Part shown: positions 11,001 through 64,000 of the stretch, in pieces
Layout of the letters: the number at the start of each line of letters is the position of its first letter
Position numbering within the stretch: the stretch's first letter is position 1
Assembly: GCA_947044365.1 (NCBI GenBank)
Contig: OX345636.1
Span: forward strand, 38,825,200 to 38,889,199
DNA from: Petrosia ficiformis
Lineage: Eukaryota; Porifera; Demospongiae; Haplosclerida; Petrosiidae
DNA: 64,000 nucleotides
Direction: 5' to 3'
Notes under the pieces: generated by a model
Database searches by the model: none
The model's input: only the letters and a program-made list of their open reading frames with translations
Told to the model about the DNA's origin: nothing
Program-made: the position numbers and the translations under genes

Positions 11001-14000
11001 TGTGCAAGTGTAGATAGGTGATTTGTAATCACAATAACAAGTGTATATAGAGAAAAAAACATCCCTATGATTGCTTTACAAATTTAAGTGAAGATAAAAG
11101 TATCCTTATGACTGCTTTGTGGTGTCCAGAATTCAGTAATCATGGCTGACTTTATCAAGCATGAAAGACAACAGCTTATTATAGTTATTATTTTGATTAT
11201 CTACTCTCCTGACCTTTCAAAGGACCTTGTAGAACTTTAGGAATATATTTCAGGCAGAATAGCTAGCTATTAGTTACAGTTTCTACGTAAGCTCAACAGC
11301 TTTCTTTCTGCTGGTGTGTAGAGCTTGATCGCGCGTTCTTTTACGCGCCACGCCCATTAATTGACCGAGCCCCCCGGGAATGATGTAACTTCCTTAACTA
11401 CGTATACAACCCATACTCGCGTAGGTGACACAAACATATATATATATATAATATATATATATATAAACATACATCGAACCCGTGGGAAAGCAATCATAGG
11501 GATGGCCCTACGGGCCATAAAAATGTTTAAAAATGTTTTGCGAGTAGTTCAATTTTTTGAATGACTACAAATTCAACTTATCAATGCTTTATGTAAACGA
11601 AATGTATCAAGTATCACTATGATTGCTTTGTAGTGAACATAATTAATGCTCATGGCTTTCTCACATCTCATGATAATAGCTCAAGCACAGATTTAGTTTT
11701 AAGGGAACTGTGCCAATTAATCAACCTTAATTACATAGACAATATTGAAAATTAAGTTTTGTGATTATTGCCTAAAGGTGACTTGCAATTACTGCAATAT
11801 TGCAACTCTTCATTGATATCTCTATGATAGTAATAATAGGCTCATTTTTAAAAGATGACAATTCTGATTGTCATCTTTTGTGATTGTTTTCATCGCTTAC
11901 AGCTCAAAACTGAGTGTTACAGTATTTTTCAACTGCATATATTAAGCTATTATTTAATTGTAGTAAGACAATTTTTTGCCATTGTGATAAGATTAGCAGG
12001 CCAAAATCATGTGATGGAATAATATTGTAATGTATGTGATATATTGAATTATTGCCCAACCCTATCATGGAGATACATTATATATCACTATGGGAAAACA
12101 ATCATATTGTTAAAAATGGTCATAAAGTGCATAAAAAATAGTTGCAAAACATTTTTAAAAGCTATGGCATAGATCTGAATATACATACTGCCTTTTTTAC
12201 CTTTGCAGATTTCTGTAAAATCTGAACAACAATCATTGAACACAATACATTGCTCATCACAATAGCAAGTTGGAGGATTACCATAACAGTTAGGACCGTT
12301 ACCAGGGTTACAACAGTCTTCAAAACCAGCCGTAACACAAGATCCTGGAATAAATTACAATATCAAATTTGTATAGCTAATAGGAATTAGCAGTAAAATT
12401 ATTTTCATGCATACATAGTTATACATAAATAGACACGCTTGTATTATACATATACACACACACACACAAACACATACATATATTCATATGTACATACATA
12501 AATATACACAAACGCAAATATGTATATAAGTACACACGCACATACAGTACATTATTATAATAATCATGCTCATATGTGCATAATCACACACAACACAGAT
12601 AGACACAAAAATGTTGAATATTTGCATTGCTATTACAAGTAATCTTGTACCTTCTGTTGGAGTAGCAATTGGACTGCTTGCATCTTGATATTGGAAGATA
12701 AAACAGGGAATAATGTATGATGTATGCCAGTAACAATACACATACCTTATGTTATTATTATGCATAATAGATATATATATAACTATAATTAATTAGAAGT
12801 GTAATATAGTATGTGCATGTATTGTGTATGTGCTAATGGTTCTCACGTTCAAAACATCCAATCTCATGGATATCACTACAGCAGTCACCATATTCAAAAC
12901 ACACCTGACTACACCAGCAAATATTATCATCTCCTTTACATGTCTTGTGTGTGTTTTCATTACAACATCCATTGTATCCCATAGCACTACAAGATCCTGT
13001 AGTCAAAATTGACAATTATTAATTAATGCTGATGGCTTTCTCACATCTCATGATAATAGCTCAAGCACAGATTTAGTTTTAATTATTAATTTTTGTTTAA
13101 ACATTGTTACAATTACAAACCCTTTCAGCTGTTATTCCAGACATAACATGAAAAAATGCATACTTCACGAACTTTTGAAACTATGCTAGTATGAAGTTAA
13201 TACTTATGTAATACTGGAGACAGATACCACACGATATGTCTCTATTATTGTTTACATTTACATATTCTACTAGTAGATGATACATGCACAAAAGAATGGA
13301 AGTAGAAAACCATGTTATACTCATCAATAAGGTGACTGTAGTTATATACACTTTTATGCAACATAACATATTAAGTTGCACTATATGAAAAGGTCAATTA
13401 TTGATTAATACACAAGCATGCAGTTTAACAAAAACCAAATGTTTATGACTACCCAAAGGGGGTGGAATTACATGCATATTATATATATGCCATGATTATA
13501 ATTAGTATAAACATGACCTTATCAAGTTACAACATTTGATTGCAATGCATATTTTTGCTGTAACATGTTTTAATGAAACCTAAAATCTAGTAAGAGTTTG
13601 TAGGTACATAAACTACTGGCTTAGTGGGTCTTGAGAAAACCCATCAATAGGTATTACAATCTAACAGTGATATAAACTAACCTGTGTCTTCTGTAGGCTC
13701 ATTAGAAGCAGCTGTATGATTGGGAGAAAAATAGCATAATGAACACAAGTATTTGAATGTAACAATCAACGCAAAAATAATTGTATTGAAAACTAATTAT
13801 GTACATGATTGTAAATTGTATTTATCAGTAGTAGGTGATTAGCAACATTATAATACTAAGCAGTATTTGGCTTGAGGGTATTATTATATAGCAGATATTA
13901 AATATGGGTATAATCACATGATTCAATACATACGTTACTTACTTTATGTAAAACATACATAGTTAAATTATATATGGTATGTCAATATTATGTAGCCCAT

Positions 14001-14757
14001 CACTATTCACTGTACTTGTTAGTCTACTAACCCAGACATCCTGCATTGGCTATGTCATCACAACAGTCCTGAAATTCATAACATATCTGGTCACAGTAAC
14101 ATTTATCATCGGTAACAGGATCTCCAAAACAATTTATAAACTGTGTTGGATCGCAGCATCCAGTGTAATTATGACAAGAACCTGTATATAGTTAATTGAG
14201 GCACAAAGGATTATGCATTGACAAAAAATATACATAAACATAATTATGGTCTGCATGGTGTTTGAATGTGACTGATACAGCTCTTTTTACCTCACAAGGC
14301 AGCAACCTGGTATACATTATAAAAGTTTAATTATAACTTATCAATTCTTTACAAGTGTGTGTGTGTGTGCGTGTGTGTAGTTTGTCTACCTGTACTGGCA
14401 CTCCTTTTTTCTACAGAAAAGAACAAAATTACAAATTTTCCTTTTATATATTATGATTCAATCAATGTATACACCCATCTATCCATTTATTAATCAATCA
14501 TTCATTTACTCATTTTTTAGTAAATTATTCATCTCGAAATGCTGATAGCTACTTGGATGATACTTTATTTTCTATCTATCTATGCATGCATCCAATTATC
14601 CGTCTATATAATCATTTATAGATCAATTAATCCCTCCAATGAACCATCTTTTCAATCACAACAAGCTCCAACTACATGACTCACCTATATGTCCTTGTAC
14701 AGAAACACTGAGCACAACCACAAATAGAAACAAGCTATTTTGCAACCAGTAATGCAT
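4808..14757 (-). CDS. Secreted or surface protein: signal peptide, nine SMB-like domains, two FN3 domains (3' incomplete)
   Basis: I joined 19 exons by GT-AG sites that all keep phase 1: 14685-14757, 14391-14411, 14032-14181, 13682-13711, 12847-12996, 12651-12683, 12201-12344, 10928-10957, 10591-10740, 10464-10478, 9635-9781, 9120-9149, 8414-8557, 7842-8018, 7692-7721, 7103-7414, 6639-6833, 6113-6205 and 4808-5098. The product, about 738 residues so far, begins with a signal peptide (MHYWLQNSLFLFVVVLSVSV). Nine cysteine-rich modules of the somatomedin-B type follow, then two fibronectin III domains. SMB domains in animals bind proteins such as PAI-1 and integrins (vitronectin) or sit on ectoenzymes; the ligand here is unknown. 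The last exon ends at a GTCAGC donor, so more exons should lie left of the window, beyond the LINE and copia insertions. An adhesion or matrix role is inference. No recognised orthologue. Confidence 0.85.
5099..6112. other. Intron, no gene recognised
   Basis: AT-rich intron between FN3 domain 1 and FN3 domain 2. I see no coding signature, tandem array or clear terminal repeats. Confidence 0.6.
6113..6833 (-). CDS. Fibronectin type III domain 1 (two exons)
   Basis: Exon 6639-6833 holds the N-terminal half, with the core tryptophan (LNITWDEPSITNGA) followed by a YAIHV strand. Exon 6113-6205 holds the C-terminal half (YTPYNVTVYALNENGKGE), the usual Y-x-V-x-V-x-A-x-N-x-x-G signature. An intron inside the FN3 fold is common in animals. 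Confidence 0.88.
7103..7414 (-). CDS. SMB-like domains 8 and 9 in one exon
   Basis: A 312-nt exon encodes two complete modules, CFCDASCHNFGDCCADI and CMCDQACSKRGDCCSDI, separated only by SATQG. Each has ten cysteines. There is no intron or linker exon between them, unlike the other neighbours. Perfect GTAAGT donor. Confidence 0.93.
7692..7721 (-). CDS. 30-nt linker exon (QPSVIPLAPN)
   Basis: Linker exon between SMB-like domains 7 and 8, with acceptor TCTCACAG and donor GTATGT. Phase 1 is kept. Confidence 0.72.
7842..8018 (-). CDS. Linker plus SMB-like domain 7 in one exon
   Basis: This 177-nt exon carries a linker (VTSSPPNG) and the domain SCKDAGYESCC then CYCDQVCFSFGDCCDDV. Elsewhere linker and domain are separate exons, so an intron was probably lost here. 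Confidence 0.9.
8414..8557 (-). CDS. SMB-like domain 6
   Basis: A 144-nt exon encodes SCLLAGHSTCC and then CYCDAQCYDIGDCCIDI. Ten cysteines, GTAAGA donor. Confidence 0.92.
9120..9149 (-). CDS. 30-nt linker exon (APTASPVVDK)
   Basis: Linker exon between SMB-like domains 5 and 6, with acceptor TTTCTTAG and donor GTCAGT. Phase 1 is kept. Confidence 0.72.
9635..9781 (-). CDS. SMB-like domain 5
   Basis: A 147-nt exon encodes SCVAMGYVGCC and then CYCDELCYEFNDCCDDV. The CDELC core is identical to vitronectin's SMB. Ten cysteines. Confidence 0.93.
   Translation of the reverse strand, partial: VLVLQWVMLDVVILRILHPALDLEIPVTVMNYVMSLMIVVTMLLRLDA
9811..10370. repeat. TATG-rich minisatellite, about five degenerate units
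   Basis: A core GCAGATAATGCTTAATGCAT, followed by a TATA-rich piece, TCTGTGTGTGTATG and a variable TATG run, recurs near 9835, 9930, 10015, 10105 and 10257. It fills the intron between SMB-like domains 4 and 5. Long frames here are low-complexity artefacts. Confidence 0.85.
10464..10478 (-). CDS. 15-nt micro-exon (DNPAD)
   Basis: The smallest exon proposed here. Acceptor TTTTGCAG and donor GTTAGT flank 15 bases that keep phase 1 between SMB-like domains 4 and 5. It is supported by splice sites and frame only. Confidence 0.6.
10591..10740 (-). CDS. SMB-like domain 4
   Basis: A 150-nt exon encodes SCAGLGFDGCC and then CYCDKVCYNFGDCCNDV. Ten cysteines. Confidence 0.92.
10928..10957 (-). CDS. 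30-nt linker exon (VTVESPTLDH)
   Basis: Linker exon between SMB-like domains 3 and 4. It has acceptor TTTTTCCTAG and a strong GTAAGA donor, phase 1 to phase 1. Confidence 0.75.
11060..11504. mobile_element. 445-bp element with perfect 18-bp terminal inverted repeats
   Basis: CATCCCTATGATTGCTTT at 11060-11077 is matched exactly in reverse complement at 11487-11504. The interior is partly GC-richer (near 11325-11420) and contains an AT run. No transposase is encoded, so it looks like a non-autonomous DNA element in the intron between SMB-like domains 3 and 4. I did not identify a clean target-site duplication. Confidence 0.6.
11641..11702. repeat. 62-bp dispersed direct repeat, copy 1
   Basis: Bases 11641-11702 recur at 13021-13082 with one mismatch near the start (CAT versus GAT). 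Both copies are in introns of the SMB-like/FN3 gene. The flanks differ. Confidence 0.85.
12201..12344 (-). CDS. SMB-like domain 3
   Basis: A 144-nt exon encodes SCVTAGFEDCC and then CYCDEQCIVFNDCCSDF, with ten cysteines. The last spacing is shorter (TEIC). Confidence 0.92.
12651..12683 (-). CDS. 33-nt linker exon (HASSPIATPTE)
   Basis: A Ser/Thr/Pro linker between SMB-like domains 2 and 3, with acceptor ATATCAAG and donor GTACAA. Phase 1 is kept. The splice sites are weaker than those of the other linkers. Confidence 0.65.
12847..12996 (-). CDS. SMB-like domain 2
   Basis: A 150-nt exon encodes SCSAMGYNGCC and then CWCSQVCFEYGDCCSDI. Tryptophan replaces the usual tyrosine in the CxC motif. 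It ends at a GTGAGA donor. Confidence 0.92.
13021..13082. repeat. 62-bp dispersed direct repeat, copy 2
   Basis: Second copy of the 11641-11702 sequence, just upstream of SMB-like domain 2 on the minus strand (intron side of the acceptor). Confidence 0.85.
13682..13711 (-). CDS. 30-nt linker exon (AASNEPTEDT)
   Basis: A short Ser/Thr/Glu/Pro-rich linker exon with good acceptor (CATACAG) and donor (GTTAGT) sites, phase 1 to phase 1. It joins SMB-like domains 1 and 2. Confidence 0.75.
14032..14181 (-). CDS. SMB-like domain 1
   Basis: A 150-nt exon encodes SCHNYTGCC, then CYCDQICYEFQDCCDDI and a final C. All ten cysteines of the module are present. Confidence 0.9.
14391..14411 (-). CDS. 21-nt micro-exon (linker EKRSAST)
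   Basis: The exon lies between a pyrimidine-rich CTGTAG acceptor and a GTAGAC donor and keeps phase 1. With the last base of exon 1 it encodes a polar linker before the first SMB-like domain. It is supported by splice sites and frame only, so it could be alternative. Confidence 0.65.
14685..14757 (-). CDS. SMB-like/FN3 gene exon 1: start codon and signal peptide
   Basis: The ATG at 14757 starts a polar residue or two and then a hydrophobic core (LFLFVVVLSVSV) ending near VQGHI. The exon stops at a perfect donor (GTGAGT at 14684-14679) after one base of a codon. An in-frame ATG further upstream (at 14850) would add about 31 residues and spoil the N-terminal signal, so I prefer this start. Confidence 0.85.
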
Positions 14758-15829
14758 TGTTGTTCCAATCTGAAAAAAAGTTCTTGTTGTTATGTTAAAA
14801 ATAATAATATGACAACAAAATTGCTCAACAAGATTTAATGTATGTAACACAAACTTTAAGCTTGCTACTGCAATTGCTTATGCTACATTTGAGAAATTAT
14901 AATAATTATATACTGCTATCATTTGTTGTGAGGATCTAAACCATTTGATGTTGCTCTTTGTGATCATGAATTGAATGGTATGCAACTGCTGCCCTCTTCT
15001 CCACTATTTCAACCCATTGAAAATCATAAGGAGTCTGAATGTATAGGCATGCAACTGAAAGTGTTATTATGAGAATTATAGTTCTATAGTTAAAAGTTAT
15101 ATATATTGCATGCTTACCAAGATTTATACGCTATGTAGTTCTCCTCAAGTTCTCGTCAACTGCAACTATGTTAGGGTGGGGCTCTTCTGCAACTATGTTA
15201 GGGTGGGGCTCTTCTTGCATATACAACAACATTCATAAACAAAGGCGGGGTTGTTTTGAATGCACATGGGATCTATATAATTTCCGGTTTGTTATAGCAG
15301 ACATTTTCCAACTTTGAGTTGGAGATTGAAAGAGGTTTATTGTGCTTGTCTAGATTGTGTTTGAACCTATCTTGGGCAAGGTAGATATAGCTTGAAGCAT
15401 GTAAATAACGCCTGATACCTAGGGATGGGCAAGAGCATTAATGTTTCAATGAGCTTGATATTCCAAGTAGATCAGCTTCAACCTGGTGTCTTCAGCAAGG
15501 TAGATATAGCTTGAAGCTTGTAAACAGCTATGGCTGGAGATTGGCTTGCGCAAGCTGGATAGCTATAGCTCAAGGGAAGCGTGTAAACAATGATGGCTGG
15601 GGATGGGCTTGAGTTGATGACCAAAATTTCTCAACTTTTGAGTTGGAGCTTCAAATTGCTTCATTAGAGAGTGTGCTTGTCAGCTTGTGTTTGAACCTAT
15701 CTGCATTCACAACAATGATTGCTGGGGATGGGCTTGGGCAAGAGTGTTGATTACCAAACTTTTGTTGAAGCTTTAAACTGCTTCATGAGTGTGCACTTGT
15801 CTGGAGTTGTGCTTAAACCAATCTGCCTA
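14758..15829. other. Upstream region of the SMB-like/FN3 gene with diverged short repeats
   Basis: It should contain the promoter and 5' UTR of the minus-strand gene; no unambiguous TATA box was identified. At 15158-15213 a 27-base piece (CTGCAACTATGTTAGGGTGG core) is tandemly duplicated. From about 15300 to 15830, phrases such as GGTAGATATAGCTTGAAGC and GGGGATGGGCTTG recur in diverged form, bordering the rRNA pseudogene. Confidence 0.5.
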
Positions 15830-16866
15830 ATCTAGTGCATGGTAGCTTTGCACCATTGGCCCTTTGACAAATTGCAAATACCAACTGTCCGAATCGACTG
15901 TTACTCTCCTACTGAGTCAAATTACTACTGCAATGACCATCTCATTAGTAGGGGAAAACTAACCTGTCTCCCAGATCCCATTCCCTATTAGTGGGTGAAC
16001 AACCCAATGCTTGCTTCGCAAAGATAGGAAGAGCTGACATTGAAGGATTGAAAAGCAACAACAACACTATGAACGCTTGGCTGCCAAGTGAAAGACCTAA
16101 GGATCGATAGGCCATGCTTTCATGGTTCATACTCGTATTTGACCTCCATGGCCTTCTACTACTCAGGTCATGCTTCTGTCAGGCAACTAGGTCCGACACT
16201 TCAGTGCCATCCATTTTCAGGGCTTTGGCAGGTGAGTTGTTACACACTCCTTAGTGAGTTCTGACTTCCATGGCCACTGTCTTGCTGTCTGCCACAGGAA
16301 AAAAATGCCCTACTGAGGGCCCCAAAATCCAAATACAAGCATTTTAACTGCAACAACTACCATGGATGTTCCAGACTTGCCCTCAATTTTTTCTCGTTAA
16401 GGAGTTTAGATCATACAAATTCCAATTGCTAGACCACTATAGTGACCGGCACTGTTATTTATTGTCACTACCTCCCTGACTTGTGATTTGGTAATTAGCA
16501 CGCCTGCTGCCTATATTGGATGTGGTAGCCATTTCTTGGGCTCCCTTTACAATCGAACACTGTTCTCTGTCACTCATTGCAACAATGGTAGGTAGACCAA
16601 TACCCATCCACTAAGGAACCAGGAAAGACGACCGAGGCTGACCCGACCTGCATAGGTTTTGTATCTAATAAATACGCCCCTTCCAAATGAAACCAGTCAG
16701 GATCTCTTGCATGTGTTAGCTCTAGAATTACCAAAGTTATCCATGTTCGTACAACATACACCATTAAATAAACTATAAGTGATTTAATGAACCATTCGCA
16801 GTCTCACAGTTCAAGTTTTCATACTTTTGAGACAAGCATATGACTACTGGCAGAATCAACCTGGTA
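15830..16866 (-). pseudogene. Fused, internally deleted 18S-28S rRNA pseudogene
   Basis: Read on the minus strand, it starts at 16866 with a near-perfect 18S 5' end (CTGGTTGATTCTGCCAGTAG). It continues with recognisable 18S blocks such as GGTAATTCTAGAGCTAA, GGCTACCACATCC and GGAGGTAGTGAC, to TTGCAGTTAAAATGCTTG near 16330. The segment around the universal CAGCAGCCGCGGTAA is missing. From about 16290 the sequence is 28S: TGGCCATGGAAGTC, AAGGAGTGTGTAACAACTCA, then, after another jump, CAATGTCAGCTCTTCCTATC, TTCACCCACTAATAGGGAA and GACAGGTTAGTTTT, to about 15830. ITS1, 5.8S, ITS2, most of 18S and most of 28S are absent. Substitutions throughout show that it is not a working rRNA gene. Identification rests on conserved rRNA blocks that I recognise. 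Confidence 0.88.
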
Positions 16867-17625
16867 AACTTCCTTCATCATACCCATTTGTGCAGAGACA
16901 GTACCATATGTAATGCGAACTCTCCCACTCTCCGAATCTTCCCATTTGGGATGTTTGTGGAGCAAGAGAACCTTGCAAAATCCACCAATGAACAATACAA
17001 ACTCGAAGCTATCCCACCAATTGCAATCAGCAGGATGGATGTGAATGCTACTGGGCACACCATGGTGCCAAGTCGATCAAACATCCAACCTCCTTAGGAA
17101 GAGTCTGAAGGAAAGAATGACAACTCACACACAATGATTCAAACATGAATCTTCCTCCAGTAACTTTTCACCCATTGAACAATACAGCTCAGGGAAGTAT
17201 GATCTTCTAACATTAATCTTTCTACTCAGTTTCTCCCCGGCTACTGCTCAGAGGGATTTATGGTTACCTTGACAGACTATCAACAATGATCTTGTCTGAA
17301 AACGAAGCCACCATCAATTAATACTAAACCTGTTTACTCCTCAACACCACTCTGTGGAAGAGAACTATCAATTCACATTTACTTGCTCTCTCTTTCATAT
17401 CTAGCACTACCACCACATGTGACAGCTGTATTTACTTTTCTAACCACCACCACAGGTGTGTATACTCATTTTATGCTAAATTAAGAAATATTAAATCACC
17501 TTTTTGTATTTTCCTGGTAGTACAAGCATATCAATTTGGTACATGCACTTTTCTAATTACACAGCCTTAAAAGTAAATCAATATCATGTTATAAGAAAAA
17601 AGACTACATCAGACTTATTCTGTAA
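16867..17625. other. Unassigned intergenic sequence upstream of the rRNA pseudogene
   Basis: No rRNA block is recognised here. Two overlapping minus-strand frames (16878-17084 and 16819-17058) are open and somewhat hydrophobic, but neither shows a known motif. GC content is higher than in nearby introns until about 17450, which suggests an inserted segment that includes the rRNA fusion. Confidence 0.4.
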
Positions 17626-17631
17626 TTTATT
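17626..17631 (-). terminator. Candidate poly(A) signal AATAAA for the SRCR receptor gene
   Basis: AATAAA on the minus strand lies about 230 bases past the stop codon of the receptor gene. It is a plausible 3' UTR end, though such hexamers are frequent by chance in AT-rich DNA. Confidence 0.45.
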
Positions 17632-17857
17632 ATCTATCAGAAGAAAAAAATTGTGAACTTGAAAAAAAACACAGCACTTTGAGTAATGAAAATTGTAACA
17701 TTAATTTTGGTACATACAATCTAAATAGTATGTACAAATAAACACTAGTATTACTTAGTCAGCAGCATGGTCATGTGATTTGGCATGTGATCACAAAATT
17801 ACAGTTATATTTGCATGCATTACAATTATTGTGTGTCATGTGGTATTTCAATGTCTA

Positions 17858-62462
<44,605 letters not shown>

Positions 62463-62487
62463 CTGTAATTAGTTACATGTATAATAA

Positions 62488-62890
62488 ACAATCTCTATGT
62501 GTCTTTTGTGTATACATGTATAACAAACAATCTCTATGTGTCTTTTGTGTATACATGACAATCTCTATGTGTCTTTTGTGTATACATGTATAACAAACAA
62601 TCTCCATGTGTCTTTTGTGTATACATGTATAATAAACAATCTCTATGTGTCTTTTGTGTATACATGTATAATAAACAATCTCTATGTGTCTTTTGTGTAT
62701 ACATGTATAATAAACAATCTCTATGTGTCTTTTGTGTATACATGTATAATAAACAATCTCTATGTGTCTTTTGTGTATACATGTACGTATAATAAACAAT
62801 CTCTATGTGTCTTTTGTGTATACATGTATAACAAACAATCTCTATGTGTCTTTTGTGTATACATGTATAATAAACAATCTCTATGTCTTT
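62488..62890. repeat. 39-bp minisatellite, about 10 units
   Basis: ACAATCTCTATGTGTCTTTT plus GTGTATACATGTATAATAA repeats. Because 39 is a multiple of three, a repetitive frame stays open on both strands (IHKRHIEIVYYTC), but there is no start context or domain. It begins 25 bases beyond the acceptor of SRCR 1. Confidence 0.96.
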
Positions 62891-63110
62891 TGTGAAGAAT
62901 TTTGACAAACACTTATATTTAAATGTTCATTACTCAGCCATTTTTCACAGGAAACTAACTAAATTTGGAATCTAGGTAGAGCAATAGTAGCTCTTCCTGG
63001 ATACCATATTTCATTGGCTACCTCAACAAAATTGATGAATAATGAGCATTTGAATATAAGTGTTTGTCAAAATTCGTATTTCACAAATGACTGATTTTCG
63101 TAATCACATT

Positions 63111-63147
<37 letters not shown>

Positions 63148-64000
63148 GTACATGTGATCATACATGACAATATAAGTCAATTGGGGAAATAATAATTTCT
63201 ATACTTCTCTCACTATTCAGCTATTATGTACAGGAACCCAAGTAGGAGAAGAGATCACATTCACCATGACCTCACACAAAAGTTCATTTTGTAGTTTGGA
63301 ATGATCAACTGTCTTTTTACCTGCACCCTTTTCACAAGTGGGTATGCGAAATTTCAATCCATTGCTTCATTATTGAGTTACAGTATAGTCATGTATTAAC
63401 CTTATGACATTAAACTACACACTATATTACATATAAAGTCTAATCTTGAGGTCAACATGAATGTAAACAAACCTTAGTTGCTCTTCATAGATAATCAAAT
63501 GGCCAAATACCCAATCAAATTGTTGTTTTTTAAACTAATAAGCATTAAGTATATGTACCAAGAAAATTAATATAATCTTTTCAGGGCTATGATACTAGCA
63601 TGCACATGTGGTGTGTTACTATAGAAACCACAACTGAGAACTCAACTTTTATGTGATCATAATGAAAAGATCAGTTACTTGATATTACTATAGTGTACTT
63701 TCTATGTCTTCTGATTCCCTTTATCATTTGGAAGCCCAATTTGGCCAACTTTACAATACATCCAGGTGCATGTATACGTACATGTACATATATGTAAACA
63801 TATTTATGTACAATTTATGTATTATGACTGCACTAATGCACATGTACACACACATATCTGCACATTAGATGCACATGTACACAGACACATAGATTGTACC
63901 TGTACATTAGATTTACATGTACACAGGCACATAGATTGTACCTGTACATTAGATTTACATGTACACAGGCACATACCTGTACATTAAATGTACATGTACA
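62891..64000. other. Right-edge sequence with no exon recognised
   Basis: It contains a (CA)n(TA)n tract at 63110-63146, an inverted copy of family B at 63250-63480 and a repeat of about 42 bp (TACATGTACACAGGCACATA core) from about 63840 to the edge. No signal peptide or further SRCR exon is seen, so the receptor's 5' end is outside. Confidence 0.6.
63250..63480 (-). mobile_element. Family B element, copy 3 (inverted)
   Basis: CATGTATTAACCTTATGACA and TTCAATCCATTGCTTCATTA match the reverse complement of 32015-32290. Confidence 0.72.

Noticed and set aside
15945..17097. Short frames in the rRNA region as protein genes
   Set aside because: Those below 16866 translate rRNA sequence; those above show no domain, start context or codon pattern that I can support.
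62473..62908. Minus-strand frame with KRHIEIVYYTC repeats, possibly a coding repeat of the receptor
   Set aside because: It lies beyond the acceptor of SRCR 1, has no splice sites matching phase 1, and the 39-bp unit keeps both strands open by arithmetic.

Overview
The window is AT-rich animal DNA with canonical GT-AG introns. Its content is large extracellular-domain genes, many microsatellites and minisatellites, and several families of short mobile elements. The receptor architecture (a long tandem SRCR array, a Ser/Thr-rich stalk, an SEA-like module, one membrane span and a short tail) and the general look suggest a marine invertebrate, most likely a demosponge. Sponges are known for very large SRCR repertoires, such as the Geodia aggregation receptor. 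That assignment is inference; a cnidarian or another invertebrate is not excluded.

Layout. (1) 1-4445: a Ty1/copia retrotransposon cut by the left edge, with an uninterrupted protease-integrase-RT-RNase H frame and a probable 3' LTR, followed by a decayed non-LTR (LINE) reverse transcriptase fragment. (2) 4808-14757, minus strand: a 19-exon gene encoding a signal peptide, nine tandem somatomedin-B-like domains of ten cysteines each, joined mostly by tiny linker exons, then two fibronectin III domains. Its 3' end is not in the window and lies beyond the retroelements. (3) 15830-16866, minus strand: a fused, internally deleted 18S-28S rRNA pseudogene. (4) 17858-62462, minus strand: a giant type I membrane receptor gene. 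I resolved 47 exons with 22 SRCR domains, then a mucin-like stalk, an SEA-like domain, one transmembrane helix and a cytoplasmic tail. It encodes at least about 2,850 residues, and its 5' end lies beyond the right edge.

In both genes essentially all domain-bearing exons begin and end in phase 1, so modules can be added or lost without breaking the frame. The introns of the receptor gene are filled with tandem arrays whose unit differs from intron to intron (21 to 80 bp), plus MITE-like elements, a tRNA-derived SINE and other repeats.

The most notable observation is in the receptor. Cysteines C2 and C7 of the SRCR fold, which form a disulfide in known SRCR structures, are both present or both absent in all 22 domains. 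The 12 domains that have the pair occur in four runs of exactly three, separated by runs of 1, 2 or 3 domains lacking it. This implies two structural subclasses and growth by block duplication. A 200-base assembly gap (25792-25991) removes part of SRCR domain 21.
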